This document shows, piece by piece, positions 11,796 through 23,253 of a stretch of 64,000 nt of DNA. The stretch covers positions 62,001 through 126,000 of the forward strand of contig NW_020312755.1 in the NCBI RefSeq assembly GCF_002999335.1, in the 5' to 3' direction. Numbering within the stretch: position 1 is the stretch's first letter; each line of letters begins with the position of its first letter. The notes beneath the pieces are model-generated. The model was not told the DNA's origin. It saw only the letters and a program-made list of their open reading frames with translations, and searched no databases. A program made the translations under genes and the position numbers. Source of the stretch: Cyclospora cayetanensis (taxonomy: Eukaryota > Apicomplexa > Conoidasida > Eucoccidiorida > Eimeriidae).

Positions 11796-13330
11796 CGTAT
11801 GAGTGGTTCAATACTGATAACTTTAGGGGGCTCAAGCAGTGAGCCATTCATAGCCACTCCGATGAAACGAAATGCATAATAGCGTATTTTGCCCTGTGGC
11901 TACGATATGTCGAGCTGTAGGTACACCAGTGACTGCGTGCAGCTCCGCACACATATGTTGGAGCCATGAACACTTCATTGCGTGGAACATGCTTGAAGTG
12001 TTTCCAATTTTTATGGATGCTTGATTTTTGATAAGCAGACTTGTCCCCTGGGGATTTTAGTCGGTGGATCAACTACAAATATCTAGAGGTGGACGATGAA
12101 GTATGACATCCCCCCGGGGTGACCTTAGTGACAAACCGCAGCACATCCACTTTTTTGCAGTAAAAATAGCTTTCGACTTGGCCAATGCCATAGCAAAACT
12201 CTGCCTTTGTAGAATATTGATACGTATAATTCGGATCACCGGCTTTTCTTGCTTGTTTCGTCCATCTGTCGATTTTTCTTTTATAGAGCACTACGTATGG
12301 TATGCATTTGTTCAATCCAGCCTATTACTTGCCTTTTAAGCTTTGCAAGAGCTGTATGATTCCACAATCCACTACTGGCTTCAAGCAGGGGATGCCAGAG
12401 GGTTCGATTGAAAATTTTTTTGGGTTCATCTGAAAAGACCCTCGCGGGTTCTATTGAACTTGGTACAGCATTTCCTGTCTCAATTGAAAAATCGTCTTGT
12501 CCATGAGCATGCAAACGAACATTTTTATATGACATTTCGTCTGAAATTTCCGGAAAAAATTCATATTAATAAGAGACTATGGATGTGTTTACCAGCACAT
12601 CATGGGAACGTGGCGTGCGTGAAGCAATTTTCCAGTATTCCGTAGTATGGCGTTAAGAGCTCCAGAATATAGTTTCTCTCTGTATCAAGAGTGCTTTGAA
12701 AGATAAATGGGAGCGCACAAGAATGCGTGCTTTACTTTGCTTTCCTTGATAAGCTAGTGGTAGGGGGCCGAAGAAAGAAACCGGTGAAGAATCGGGTGTA
12801 TGCTTGGCATAGCCTAGCATGATGCGTAGGACAGCCTATTCTGCTTATGCGGCACTTGTCCGTATATTTCTGCTGGTGGGTCGTCGGTCAGCCACACACT
12901 GAGAGACGTGGGGTTGTATCTCTACGCGAAGTTGCTACATGAGTTGCCGGACGCATTCAAAGGCCGCAGGTACCTCTCAACGACCCGCTGTATTATGCTT
13001 TGAGAATCTTGTGGACTGAGAATACAATGTTTAATCCCGTCATTGACTTGCGATGCGGAACTATTACTTTGGCTTTTATATGTGCCCCGCGGCAATAAAA
13101 GACCAGGACCCAACATATTGAGCAGATCCAGAGTGCTCTCCTTGAACATCAGGAAAATGGGGATAAGGTTCGGTTACTTCGCAGCTGTAATTCTCCGTTT
13201 CATGTCTTGAAAACATAAAAAACAATAAACCCTGAACGAAATTAGTAGGCAGCTCTTTAGCACAACGCTCCATGTATGGTTGTCGTACGCAAGCACGTGA
13301 TTTCAGATTCAATGCAAAATTATAGGTTTT
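11796..13330. other. Region upstream of the CCp gene, no gene assigned
   Basis: About 1.5 kb upstream of the CCp start. Several minus-strand frames of 60-85 codons (11848-12072, 12073-12315, 12281-12535, 12922-13149, 13076-13312) overlap in different frames, and I could not join them with consistent splice sites or recognise a domain. The part next to 11795 should hold the CCp promoter. Confidence 0.45.
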
Positions 13331-13600
13331 TTAGTGTTGCTCAAGAAAAACCTATGTCTCCTTTCCCGTGGGCCTTATAGTTCCTACATGAGGGGAGGGC
13401 AGCCAGGATTCACGGGCGTAGCTGCACTTGCCTAGCGCTCCGAGCATCCACTGCTAATTGCACATACGACACATGCATACAACCTGTGATAAATTACGTC
13501 CCTGACATAGGACAAATAAGTGAATTCGGTACTGATCCTTCATAAAATACAGCTAGTATAGTAGAAAGTGTTCAGGTGTAGACCACCTACCCCGCTGTAT
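13331..13600. repeat. Diverged dispersed repeat, copy A (possible LTR remnant)
   Basis: This stretch resembles 17915-18215 along most of its length. Shared pieces include TGTTxCTCAA near the left end, ACATGAGGG, CGTAGCTG, AGCATCCAC followed by a TTGCACA word, and an ATAAATxA element followed by AGTGTT near the right end. The two copies lie in the same orientation on either side of the retroelement relic. Confidence 0.5.
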
Positions 13601-13783
13601 CTTTTCCCCAAATTTTGAAGTACAAGCCTAAGAGCTCCGTATTTGTACGTCAAGACCAACCGAATGCAGGACACCAAGAGAGTTTTTCCTCCATCGCCAC
13701 TCCGTAGGCAGGCAGCAAAGCAAAAAAAGTAAGAAATTTACATGTGTGCATCAACCGCTTGAGTGATATATACCGAAAGAAGG

Positions 13784-13817
13784 ACACACACACAGACGCA
13801 CACACACACACACACTC
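13784..13817. repeat. (CA)n microsatellite
   Basis: A CA-rich run interrupted by two GACG units, directly readable in the sequence. Confidence 0.9.
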
Positions 13818-14699
13818 ACAGACGTTAGCAACACATGAGAGGCCGATTCAACACGACCGTGAAGCCGCATATGGCTTTCTAGCGTTAGAGTGTTGTAATG
13901 TGTGTGGCGCCTGTTCCCAGAATATAGAAGACAAAAAGCATCTGTAAAAGAAATCAGAATGTAGAGAATTTTAGCAGTGCCTTCGCGCTTCGGGAAGAAA
14001 TCTCCGCGTGAGAATGCAGCCGGCGCATGCAATGAAGTCGAACATGTTAAATCAAAAGATGCACGAAAGCAATTTTAAAAACACCATCTGAGAGAGTGTC
14101 TGAGCATATAGCTGGGTAAAGAGAAAATTCGGGCAATGATTACCGACATCCTTTCAAGGAGGTTCCGACCGAGAGTGGTAGCTAGTTCAGGCAGAGCATG
14201 CGCTGGGAAAGGAGCGCGAGGAATAACTTTCATGGCTACTAAAATTGTTAGCCGAGCAAAGGTGTTAATTCTGTTGTAGGTAACAAAACTCGCAACTACG
14301 TTTCCGTTAGCCGCTGAAACTCGCGGTCCCCAGCAAATGCAACTAGAGGCTACTGTTCAGCGCGTTCTCGACTATTCGGAGTCCTAGAATTCAGCACTTC
14401 CACGGCTCCTTGTGACGCTTCGTCTTCACAAGGGCCACTGACCTGGTTGGCTAGTCCGGATATAACTTGTGTAGCCTTGAATTTACTGTGGGAAGCCAAT
14501 TTTGATAGTTCGGAACCACCTGTAGGCTAGAAACACGGAACCGACCGGAACTTTACTGCAAATACGCACTTGTCTGCCTTTATCTTTTAGCCTACTTCAG
14601 CAAGCGTTGGCTACCTGTTCTCTTAGTAGCCTTTCGGCTTGGGTTAGATGCTAAATTTGAACAAATAGGTCCACACCAGGGCCGAATAGGGGCTCCTCG

Positions 14700-15230
14700 C
14701 TGGAGACTGGGGCTGCGGGAGGGCAATGAGCAGACGAATGTGCTGCACAAACCCACTCAGTGGAAGGGAAAACATCGAGCCAGACCATTAGATTTGCGTG
14801 AATGTAGAGTTGTAGATACTGTAAAATAGTGGGGATGGTGAGCTGCGTCTCCCCTCAGGGTGGTTCAAGTGGTCCTATTGTGGTCAATGTGTAAATGGGT
14901 CAAGAGGCACGCCAGAATGCATCAACAAACTTTGGATCCCTATTTGTATTAACACTCCTGAACAATTCATGACGCTTCCAGAAATGCTTTAAGAAGATTT
15001 TGGGCGAGTTTATTAGCCGCGACAGAGCTGAAGCAGGGGATAAAAAGAGCATTTTTGTCGAGTCGGTCGACATTAGCACAGATGCTATGCTTACCGTTCA
15101 ACGACGTGAGCCAAGTAAGAAAGTCCATAGCCAGAAAAACCAAAGAATCTAACAAGTGGAAGGTTTGCAATGGGCCGGGTTTATAAATATTGCTCAACGT
15201 AAGTTGTCTGGGCATCGCAGTGCAACACCT
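14700..15230 (-). pseudogene. Retroelement integrase core fragment
   Basis: The minus strand reads MDFLTWLTSLNGKHSI then VDRLDKNALFIPC, the classic Ty3/gypsy integrase block around the first catalytic Asp. Next comes NRDPKFVDAFW, equivalent to the SDRDPKF block with the second catalytic Asp; the residue before it is changed. A further HSSAH block matches the region before the conserved GPF. Stops interrupt the frame near 14,965 and again downstream. Confidence 0.75.
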
Positions 15231-15529
15231 CTTACGCGGGACGCATCCCACTCCATCAAGATGACGTGAGAGCCTTTTATGTGTGCCGCGAATTTCCCCT
15301 TGGCTCAAAAGAAGACCTCCGTGCGATTTGCACGAATCGGCACTCTATAGCGAGGTCGGGAGGTACAAACGACGGAGGCCCCGCTGTTTTCTGACCATAG
15401 TAGGCCATCACAAATATTGCTCTTACGAAGACGAATACTTGCGCACATATTCACATGACGCTGCATGTTACACAACATCTGAAGCGCGCGCCGTACGTGC
15501 TGTGGATTCTATTCAACGTTTCGGCTGAG

Positions 15530-15780
15530 AGCTACTACGTCGTCTAGAAATATCCTTGTAGCTCTCCATAATTGGCTCGTACAAATCCCGATCAACCAGC
15601 CGCTACAGCTTGGCTAGGAGATGAGCAGCTCCAAACGGCATGCAGGTATAGTCGATCTTGCGAATGCAGGTCTAAAACAACATTTTTGCCTATCACTTGG
15701 GTGGAATGGAATTTAAAGAAAGTCTTGAGTCTAATGTCGAACTGACCATGATAATTTGTCAAATGATTCACGAACAGGTG
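15530..15780 (-). pseudogene. Retroelement reverse transcriptase palm fragment
   Basis: Three motifs in register with Ty3/gypsy RT: IPFHPSDRQK (15,700 region), CMPFGAAH (15630-15641 for MPFG) and FLDDVVALS (15539-15550 for FLDD), which holds the catalytic Asp pair. They lie in different frames with internal stops, so the gene is not functional. Confidence 0.72.
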
Positions 15781-16819
15781 TCATTTAAAGCTTCGGCTTA
15801 AATACTCTTGTTTAGGGGCCTTATGTTCAAGCACATTCACCATCTTCCGTCGTTTTCCGGCTGCAACACTGGGGTGGGTCGAAGAGCGCTAGCCAATTTC
15901 ACTTTTGCCTATCCTCAACAGGCCTTTCTCTTGCCTTGCAATCCTATTCATGTACTGATATCTTTGATACCTCTAGCCTAGCTTGGGGTTAACTAGGCAA
16001 TCAGCCCATTAGGGTGAGCAGCATGAACAGCAATGGCCAGCCTGCTGGCAGCTCGTCATTATTCACCACATCAGCACACTCCCCTTTCATATTAGCCCAT
16101 TCCTCCTGTCCTTCAGCTAAACGTTAGATAGAATCATCTAATAAGGAATCGTTTTGAGAGCCAGTAAGATGAAAAGCGCATCTCCACAACCGCCATGCCT
16201 CACTGCTCTGTTTGGCAGTTCGCATGAAGGGTTTGCCTCACGTTGTTCAGGCACCGACTATGTCCAATATATCACGCTTACTCTCAACAATGTCTGGTAC
16301 ACTATCCTTCAGAGCGCTTATCTCTGGCCTCATGTGCGTCTTTCATTGGGTCACCCATGGCATACCTAAGAATATGTCTTCATGTACGCGTCAAAGGTAG
16401 AAGCTACTGACCATGCTGATAGGACCTGATTCCGATTTGGAGCTGCATCAAGCCGTCGTGCCTGCCCTAGCCGTACCAATCCTTGCGCCATGCTGCCTCT
16501 GAACAAATAAGAGCCCTGGGTACCATGCTAACTAGTAAGAGGGTGCACCTCTGTGTCGTCTTCTCGGATAGGAGCTCCACTTCATCTCAACTGCCAAGTA
16601 AATCTGGCGATTTTCTACCACTCTGGTAAATTTGTGTCAGCGATTATTTGACCTGTGGTGAGCTTGCGAAGACGGCTGAATCATCTGTAAACCCCTTAAC
16701 GGCTTTGCACCTGCCTGGGGGGTTTCTATTTTCCTGCTTCGCCTTCTTTGTTTGCCAAAAAGCCTGATCCCAATCAGCCCACTCTCGGCTTTTAGATTTT
16801 TGGTTCTTTAGCTGTGCTT

Positions 16820-16858
16820 GCAGCGCCGGACTACGTGATCTGCTCCACAATACAAGCA
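16820..16858 (-). pseudogene. Gag-like zinc-knuckle motif
   Basis: The minus strand reads CLYCGADHVVRRC, close to the CCHC knuckle but one residue short between the second Cys and the His. It sits upstream of the RT fragment, where gag would be, with basic flanking residues and a stop soon after. Confidence 0.5.
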
Positions 16859-16900
16859 GGTGCGCTCTCGGGGTGGGTGTGTGGGGTTGCCTGAGAGCGT

Positions 16901-17914
16901 GGTCTCCTTGTGGATTTCTCTTCCATCCTACCTTTGCCTGCAAGCTTATGCCAATTGGCACAGCCGCGGTGTCCATAGCTTTTAGATTTAAACTTATATC
17001 CTTCTTTCTAACTAAAGATGCAGGGACTGCACTCCTTTGCACCTGAAGTTTCGGCTAGTCTACTATCTGTTCATGTCCCACCTCTCGATTGCTTACCGTC
17101 TAAGTTGCTGCTTACCCTGAGACCATCTGGCCTGACGCTTCGGGTTGACCGGAGATAAATCAATGTTAGCAGCCCGTCTACACTGCGACTTCTGCTAACC
17201 AAAGTTTCATACATATTTACATATACCCAGATAAAGATAAATCCTCGTGCATCAATTTTCTCAATCTTTTCTATTCCTCGTTGCACTGAAATTGGCATGA
17301 ACCGACGAGTCAGCGCTTGTGGGGAGCCGTGAATAGCAATAGTCTCTGCAGGCACACGACATTCGTAACGTGAATAAAACCACTATCGAAGTGCCTCTTT
17401 CTTCAGTTAGCATTCGGGCAGGAGCAATCTCTTCTCCTCATGTGAAGGCAGCAAAGCAAGGTGCATCCCTAGCAGGCTCCTGAAAACTTCGTGTACTTAT
17501 ACCTCCTTAAGGCAGTCATACCTTCCTGGCTGGCATAGGCTCATCGACGCAGTTATAAAGATTCTAAGGAGCTAACAAATCATGCATTTCTACCAGCTGT
17601 AAATCTACTGCGTTCAGTTATCACCCTGCAGCCTGGACCCTCCCATCCCAATTTGCGCTGTGCCGCCGTCATCTACCACCATCACAGGAATTTCCACCCT
17701 TTACCTGTTGCCTAAAAGAATCAAACTACTGAATTGTCAAAACTTGGTTAAAAACAGACATCTTTGTGGAAAACCCTACATTCCCTGCATCATAGCCAGT
17801 GAAAGAACAGGGAACAGCTGCGTCGAACCACGAGGTGCTACAAATTACAGTGCTCCATCTGAGGTCTTTTGATACAAACAAATCACTGAAAAAATAATGC
17901 TAACTTTGTCGAAA
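16901..17914. other. No gene seen; possibly retroelement-derived
   Basis: A minus-strand frame of 94 codons (17071-17355) and the upstream half of another (16644-17042) lie here without family resemblance. Position between the zinc knuckle and the repeat copy suggests degraded gag or leader sequence; this is inference. Confidence 0.35.
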
Positions 17915-18215
17915 GTGACAAATGTTCCTCAAAAGAATTTTCTGCCTTTCTCTGCCAGTGCAGCTCAGAGTTTAGACATGAGGGAAGATGCACAACTAAA
18001 GTGTTCGTAGCTGTGACCTTCTAGAACCCCAAGCATCCACAGTTAGTTGCACACAGCCTTTAGGGCACAAGCACACAACATTACTTCTTGCTAACAGGAC
18101 TCTGCAATAAATAAGGTGTCTGAACAGACAAGCAAATTGGTCAACTTCTATTGAGTTCTTAATTAATATAACAAATGCATCAAAAAGTGTTTACTTGTAG
18201 CTTAGCCCGCTCCAA
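17915..18215. repeat. Diverged dispersed repeat, copy B (possible LTR remnant)
   Basis: Same orientation as copy A at 13331-13600 and alignable by eye over about 250 bases through shared words such as ACATGAGGG, CGTAGCTG, AAGCATCCAC and AAAAGTGTT. It lies on the far side of the Ty3/gypsy relic. Confidence 0.5.
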
Positions 18216-18269
18216 ATGCATGTTATTTGAAAAGCGTTCCTACACCCACTACCCACCCTCACCCCACAC

Positions 18270-18480
18270 AAGCCTTTCATAAGAGGAGAGAAGGCACCAA
18301 GGTGTACGTTGCCGCACCCGCTAAACGCTCCGATCATTTGTACCTAGTTGCAGACTGCACCCCACCGCTCAAGCACACAACGTCTTCTCTCTTACTGTCG
18401 AGCTCACTCTACTTTGCAACAAGCCTCAAATACGAACAACCAAAGTAAACAGTCACTGCTTGACAAAATCTTTATCAAGT
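18270..18480. repeat. Dispersed repeat, copy C (partial, tandem to copy B)
   Basis: Shares AACGCTCCGATCAT..AGTTGCA with the centre of copy A and the AAGCACACAAC word with copy B. It directly follows copy B, suggesting a tandem or nested insertion. Confidence 0.4.
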
Positions 18481-18639
18481 ATCAATAGTTTAGTAGAAGG
18501 TGCCAACGTGGATCCTGGCCTGTCACAGTAGCACTGTGCAGGCATTATGGCTCCCTCTTGGGGGCGGCTGATAGCGGAGTGGCATGGGCCAACATTCCCA
18601 AGCAAGCTGAAGCACCCGAGTATTTACGCTGCTCTTGAG

Positions 18640-18725
18640 TTTGAGATACCTTCTTGGGGAACTCAAAGTTCTGTTTGTACTAACGCTCCTTCGTCCAGGT
18701 TGCCTCTCAAGCGCACGATACGTCT
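18640..18725. repeat. Dispersed repeat, copy D (short fragment)
   Basis: Short fragment with ACGCTCC, GGTTGC and CTCAAGCGCACGATACG in the spacing of copy C. Weak on its own; listed because it continues the series. Confidence 0.3.
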
Positions 18726-19267
18726 AGTAGTGCGCTTAAAACTGGAGTTTTGTGGGTGATTACACTAAAACACCATCCTAGAAATGGTGAGCACCAGGCT
18801 GAATGCCGACGAGACAATGTCGCCTTTTCCTCCTGGGGAAAACGTTTGCATTACAGGTAATCGAATGCCTGCGTGGAGCCAGCCCCAAAGCGATGCATGC
18901 AGCTGCAAGGATCAGCACTTGCCTGTTAAGCGGGCTTCCACCAGATTTTACCGTGCTTGCGATAATCTTAGGATCTTTAGGAGCTTGTTGCCGGTGGTCT
19001 TAGGGTGCCTCCATCGTTTATAACAGTTCGAGGAGTGAGCCGTGCACATACACTGCTGTTTTCGGGCTTTAGTTGTGCGCTTTGTGCAGTATATATGCAC
19101 TGCTCTCTTCTTATTGCATCCTTAGAAATCAGAAGCCTTCTCTACAGTCAGGTAGTAAGCATCTCTGCAACCAGGCCAATTGCATAGTATAAAAGGTGCT
19201 CCCCCAGTGTTCGTTGTATTTTCCCAGAACAACCGGCGAGTTCCGAAGCTCCAGAACGCCCTACAGA
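18726..19267. other. Promoter side of the Mago nashi gene, no gene seen
   Basis: About 0.5 kb upstream of the Mago start. Overlapping short frames only. A TATATA-like word occurs near 19,090, but apicomplexan promoters seldom use one, so no promoter is called. Confidence 0.4.
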
Positions 19268-21203
19268 ATGGGAGAAGACGACGATTTTTATTTGCGGTAC
19301 TAGTAAGTCTACTTGGTGTTCATGTATATATGAGCACATCAAGCCCGCAGCCTGCGCACTCCGGCCCTCACGACACGGAATGGGCGCATTTGGGCAACAC
19401 AGTTGCAGCGTTTTTCATCCGCACTTCGCAGTGTGTGGTCCTCGTGAACCTTTCAACTTGGAAGTAATGCAGATTAACCTTTTTGCTTTCATTCGTAACC
19501 CCAGGTGTCCTCGCACGACAGGTAGATGCAATTCAACGGGGTGCGTGGCACTGCCATGAACCATGTTTCTTCATTTATCTGCGCATGCATAAGCTCGACT
19601 AACAGAGGGTGTTTACCTATTGAAGCCGCATGTCCTGTAGTTGTGCGTTTTTAATTTTCTCACAGCACCGGACACAAGGGGAAGTTCGGACATGAATTTT
19701 TAGAATTCGAGTTTCTGGGGGAGGGCAGAATGCGATACGCGAACAATTCCAACTACAAGAATGACACAATGATTAGGAAAGAAGGTCCGTGCCACTTACC
19801 TCTTGTTACTCTTGTTTGCGGTTTGCGGAACCCATAGGCTGATGCGTCTCATGGAGGTGTGAACGCATCCTTTCCGTGCGGAAATCGCTGTGGAGATTAC
19901 TCGTACTTTTGAATTGCGTTGCTTCGCAGCATACGTCAGCCAGGCGGTCATTAAGGAGCTCAGACGCATCATAGAAGAGGCTGAAATACTGAGGTGAGCT
20001 TGTTACACGTCTGTTCATTCCGGCCACATCACTTGAGGCTTGGGGGTTCAGAGGCTCTTGTGGTGTCTGCACACTTACGTTTCAGGGAGGACGATAACAA
20101 TTGGCCAGCACCAGACCGCGTAGGCCGTCAGGAGCTGGAGATTATTTTAGGAAAAGACCATATTTCCTTCACCGTAAGCGGACGTGAAGCCTTGATCCCT
20201 TGATCTCTCTTAGAAGCGGCACATTTGGTGGCTCTTTCACGGTTGCTTTCCGTATGTGTGTCTAGACAGGAGCGGCCATACACGTGGATTGTTGTGCTGC
20301 CTTCTTACTTTGCGTGCTATTTCCTGAGCTCTTTTTTGTAACTCCAAGCCACACTGCGGACAAATTTAGGGGGGGTTTTGTTGCAGTGCGACGTAGGGCT
20401 AAACTCGTGTAGCCGGAGCTAGCAAATCAACTAGATATGTTTGAACGGAGCTGCTGCTACATCTCCTTTGTGTCCTTGTCTGTTGTTTTTGTCTATTAGC
20501 GTTGGGATAACATGCCGTCACATGCAGCAGGCAGTTAGACACAAGGGGATGCTGGTGGTGTTTTTATTCGGAAGAAGGGCGCTGGAGCGTTGGGCAATGT
20601 ATTGGTGCCGTTCTCCATTTGTATTCTGCCGTTTTCCCTGCAGACTTCGAAGATAGGATCAATGGCGGACGTGCAACGTTGCAAGGATCAGGATGGATTA
20701 AGGGTTTTCTACTATCTGGTGCAGGATCTTAAGTGCTTTGTTTACTCGCTTATCGCGTTACACTTCAGGGTAAGCTCATGCGCTTTGTTTGGGGGCGCTC
20801 TTCTAATCATGATGGTGTCTTTATATATTTATGTAGTGCCATGTGTAAGTGCCTAGCTCTTTGTGGTGCTGCAGCTGTTTATGTAACTCCCTTCATGGTT
20901 TGGCGTGTATTGGATGAGTCTTGCTCGTGCTAGCTACTGGCCATGTTCAGATGTATTATTTGCGCGTTATCTGCTCTCTACGCATCTTCCCTCCCCTGTT
21001 TCCTGACCCTTCGTATTGTTTGTTTCTGCTTATGCCCCTTTCATATATATATTTACGGGTCTGTTTGGGCTTGACAACTTGAGCTCACTGTGGCTCTCGC
21101 TTGTGTCGTGCTAGTCATCATGAAAGTAAGTTTACCGTATTGGATACTTTCTTTATGGCTTGTTTGTGTGTGCCTTCGTTCGCTTCAGATTAAACCTGTC
21201 TGA
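19268..21203 (+). CDS. MAGO: Mago nashi (exon junction complex core), 6 exons, 148 aa
   Basis: Mago binds Y14 and locks the exon junction complex on spliced mRNA in the nucleus. Exons with exact phase: 19268-19302, 19666-19784, 19930-19993, 20086-20173, 20644-20769, 21189-21203. The protein starts [12 protein letters not shown], continues with [15 protein letters not shown] and [17 protein letters not shown], then [16 protein letters not shown], and ends [28 protein letters not shown]. These are near-invariant Mago blocks and the 148 aa length equals the family's. The last exon holds only Ile-Lys-Pro-Val and stop. All donors are GT and all acceptors AG. The gene stands alone, with H2B convergent to the right. 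Assignment is essentially certain. Confidence 0.97.
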
Positions 21204-22881
21204 AGATTCTCATTTAATGCAGTTGTTCTTTGCTGCGTTGACTCCTCATTTATCGGTTACTGTTGTACATCTGTAGTGCTGGGGCAAGCGCCTTTCCTGG
21301 GGAAATTCTTATTCGATAAATGCCGCTTGTTCCTTTGGAAGGGCAAAATGAACGAAACTTCACGAATCTTTCTCTCCGAAGCATTTATCCGCAAGTCCAC
21401 AATATCTATACCTCTAAGTCGAAGAGGAAGTACGAAAGTAATAGTGTTCAAGGCCTTGAGAATCTGCTTTGTAACGGGAGTACTGCAAACAAGTAGAAAC
21501 GAGCGCGTGCATTGCTATTCAAGCGCGCGTCGCTCACTACCTGTCGACACGCATGGACTGTCTGCCTGCGACTGCTGGTGGCAGTCAGTTCGTCCAATCG
21601 AATCTACCAAGGAGAGGTGCCGTGCTTATGCCACGATTTAGGCACGACCGCAAACCGAGCGATTCAAAGGGGTCGAAAGCTAGAAGTTTGCGCAAGTGTC
21701 ATATCCGGCTTCTCCAGAGAGCTGCACTACGAAATTGCAATTGAAAAATTTTTCGAGCGCGGTTATTACTAGCTCAAAGCCCCTATAGGTCAGCCTACAC
21801 GGTCCACTTCAGAGGGACAAGATCAAGGAGAGATGATGAACGAAATGCTCTTCCATTACCCACTACGCTGACATCTACGCAGTCTACTACTGCCATCCAG
21901 AGTGGTGCAAACATGTCCGGCTGCTTGGCGCACACGGTGCGAATATACTATTGAGGACGCGCTTAAACATCAGGTTTCGACGTGCGAGAAATACCTCCAA
22001 TGGAAATCAGGAAGGAAAAGTCAAATCAAGCGCATTTCAAGTAGCCCAAGCCCGACAAGGATCTCCCCCTTATTCGTCTTCTGGCACACGTGTTCAACTC
22101 GTCCCGCGATAACCATAGTGCGGAGCATATCTAATACTGCCAAACTCTAAACTGGATTTCACCACTGCCCTGAAGCTCCCAGAAGACCGCCTACTGCAAA
22201 ACCTTGTGATTGCCTACATGCGGTTGTCTGCCAACTGTCTTCAGAAAACGGTTGGGTTGGAAACAACGCAGATTACGCAGCCGTTATTACCATTACCCAG
22301 TGAAAGCTAATTACAAATAGCTTGTGGAAGTGCTTATACGGCAAATCAAGAAAAATATCCCCTTTCCCACTATTAGTCCTCACGTCTGTGTCTCTTCTTC
22401 CTTCACTGCAAATGAAGAGAAGCAAGCACCCAGTTGGCAGGCGGCATACTACCGCGAAATACGATGGGGAATATAGAACAGGAGAAGACACAGCGAGCGG
22501 CAGCGGCGACCGAGCTGTCTGAGTCGACGCGTAGCTCGGTGCCCGTGTTTGGCTGTTCTCTTCCCCCGAGGATCCACATATGTCCACGAAAGCATGCAGC
22601 CCTGTAACCACCGCCCCCGTTCGTAAACGATGCAGTACTAGCAAACAAGAAACCGCAAGGAGAGAAAGGGAATACTGTTGTTAGGTGGTATTTGGCCCGT
22701 TCAAGACTGCAACGGAAAAGAGTAGGCAGGGGGCTTACCACCCAAAACACGATTGCTACTCCATTGGGAAACTAATAAAGGAATAACCCGAAAGGAGGCC
22801 ATAGACTCTACCATACGCTGTTCAGGCTGATACATATTGCAGCGCAGATTGCTCTCCGCGCCGTCACTCGCGATCATCTCG
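21204..22881. other. Convergent intergenic region, no gene assigned
   Basis: About 1.7 kb between Mago and H2B. Overlapping frames (for example 21276-21641, 21512-21772, 21902-22150 plus; 22273-22644 minus) show no recognised motif. I tested the stretch by eye for integrase or RT blocks and found none that convinced. Confidence 0.5.
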
Positions 22882-23253
22882 TCATGCGCCCGAGGTGGTG
22901 TACTTAGATACAGCCTTGGTTCCTTCAGAAACAGCGTGCTTGCTCAGCTCCCCAGGGAGTAGCAGCCTGACTGCCGTCTGGATTTCCCGAGAGGAAAGCG
23001 TCCGCTTTTTGTTATACCGGATTAGCCTTACGGCCTCGTCTGCCAAGCGGTCGAAAATGTCATTAATGAACGAGTTCATGATACTCATGCTTTTCTTGGA
23101 TACGCCAGTCTCCGGATGCACCTGCTTCAGTACTTTGTAAATGTAGAGTGCAAAAGATTCGGTTCTCTTCCTCCTGCGGTAACGAGGGCCCAGGGACTTT
23201 CCCGCGGTTTTCTTCGCCGCCTGAGACTTCTGGGCGGGCCCTTTTCCCGACAT
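22882..23253 (-). CDS. H2B: Histone H2B, probably the H2B.Z-type variant
   Basis: A 123 aa intronless histone that pairs with H2A in the nucleosome. The histone fold begins at about residue 32 with [19 protein letters not shown], followed by [37 protein letters not shown] and the C-terminal helix ending [10 protein letters not shown], all H2B hallmarks. The tail begins [19 protein letters not shown] with many acetylatable Lys. From memory of the family, this tail start resembles the apicomplexan variant H2B.Z (H2Bv) more than canonical H2B; that part is inference. Start is the first Met of a clean frame. It is the only clearly intronless gene here, as usual for histones. No linked H2A is visible. 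Confidence 0.95.
   Translation of the reverse strand: MSGKGPAQKSQAAKKTAGKSLGPRYRRRKRTESFALYIYKVLKQVHPETGVSKKSMSIMNSFINDIFDRLADEAVRLIRYNKKRTLSSREIQTAVRLLLPGELSKHAVSEGTKAVSKYTTSGA

Larger units (their letters stand above)
14690..16900 (-). mobile_element. Decayed Ty3/gypsy-type LTR retroelement
   Basis: On the minus strand, remnants occur in the order expected of a Ty3/gypsy element: a zinc-knuckle-like motif (16820-16858), reverse transcriptase palm motifs (about 15.78-15.53 kb), then integrase core (about 15.2-14.7 kb). All are broken by stops and frame changes, so the element is dead. Only about 0.3 kb separates the RT active-site motif from integrase, too little for a full RT thumb plus RNase H, so an internal deletion is likely. 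Repeats at 13331-13600 and 17915-18215 may be its LTR remnants. LTR retroelements are known from Eimeria genomes. Family assignment is by motif; the boundaries are estimates. Confidence 0.72.

Noticed and set aside
12073..12535. Two overlapping minus frames as an extra exon upstream of the CCp start
   Set aside because: The protein already has a good signal peptide at 11795, and no in-phase splice connects these frames.
21276..22150. Possible second retroelement fragment
   Set aside because: I looked for RT, RNase H and integrase blocks on both strands and found none with conserved catalytic residues.
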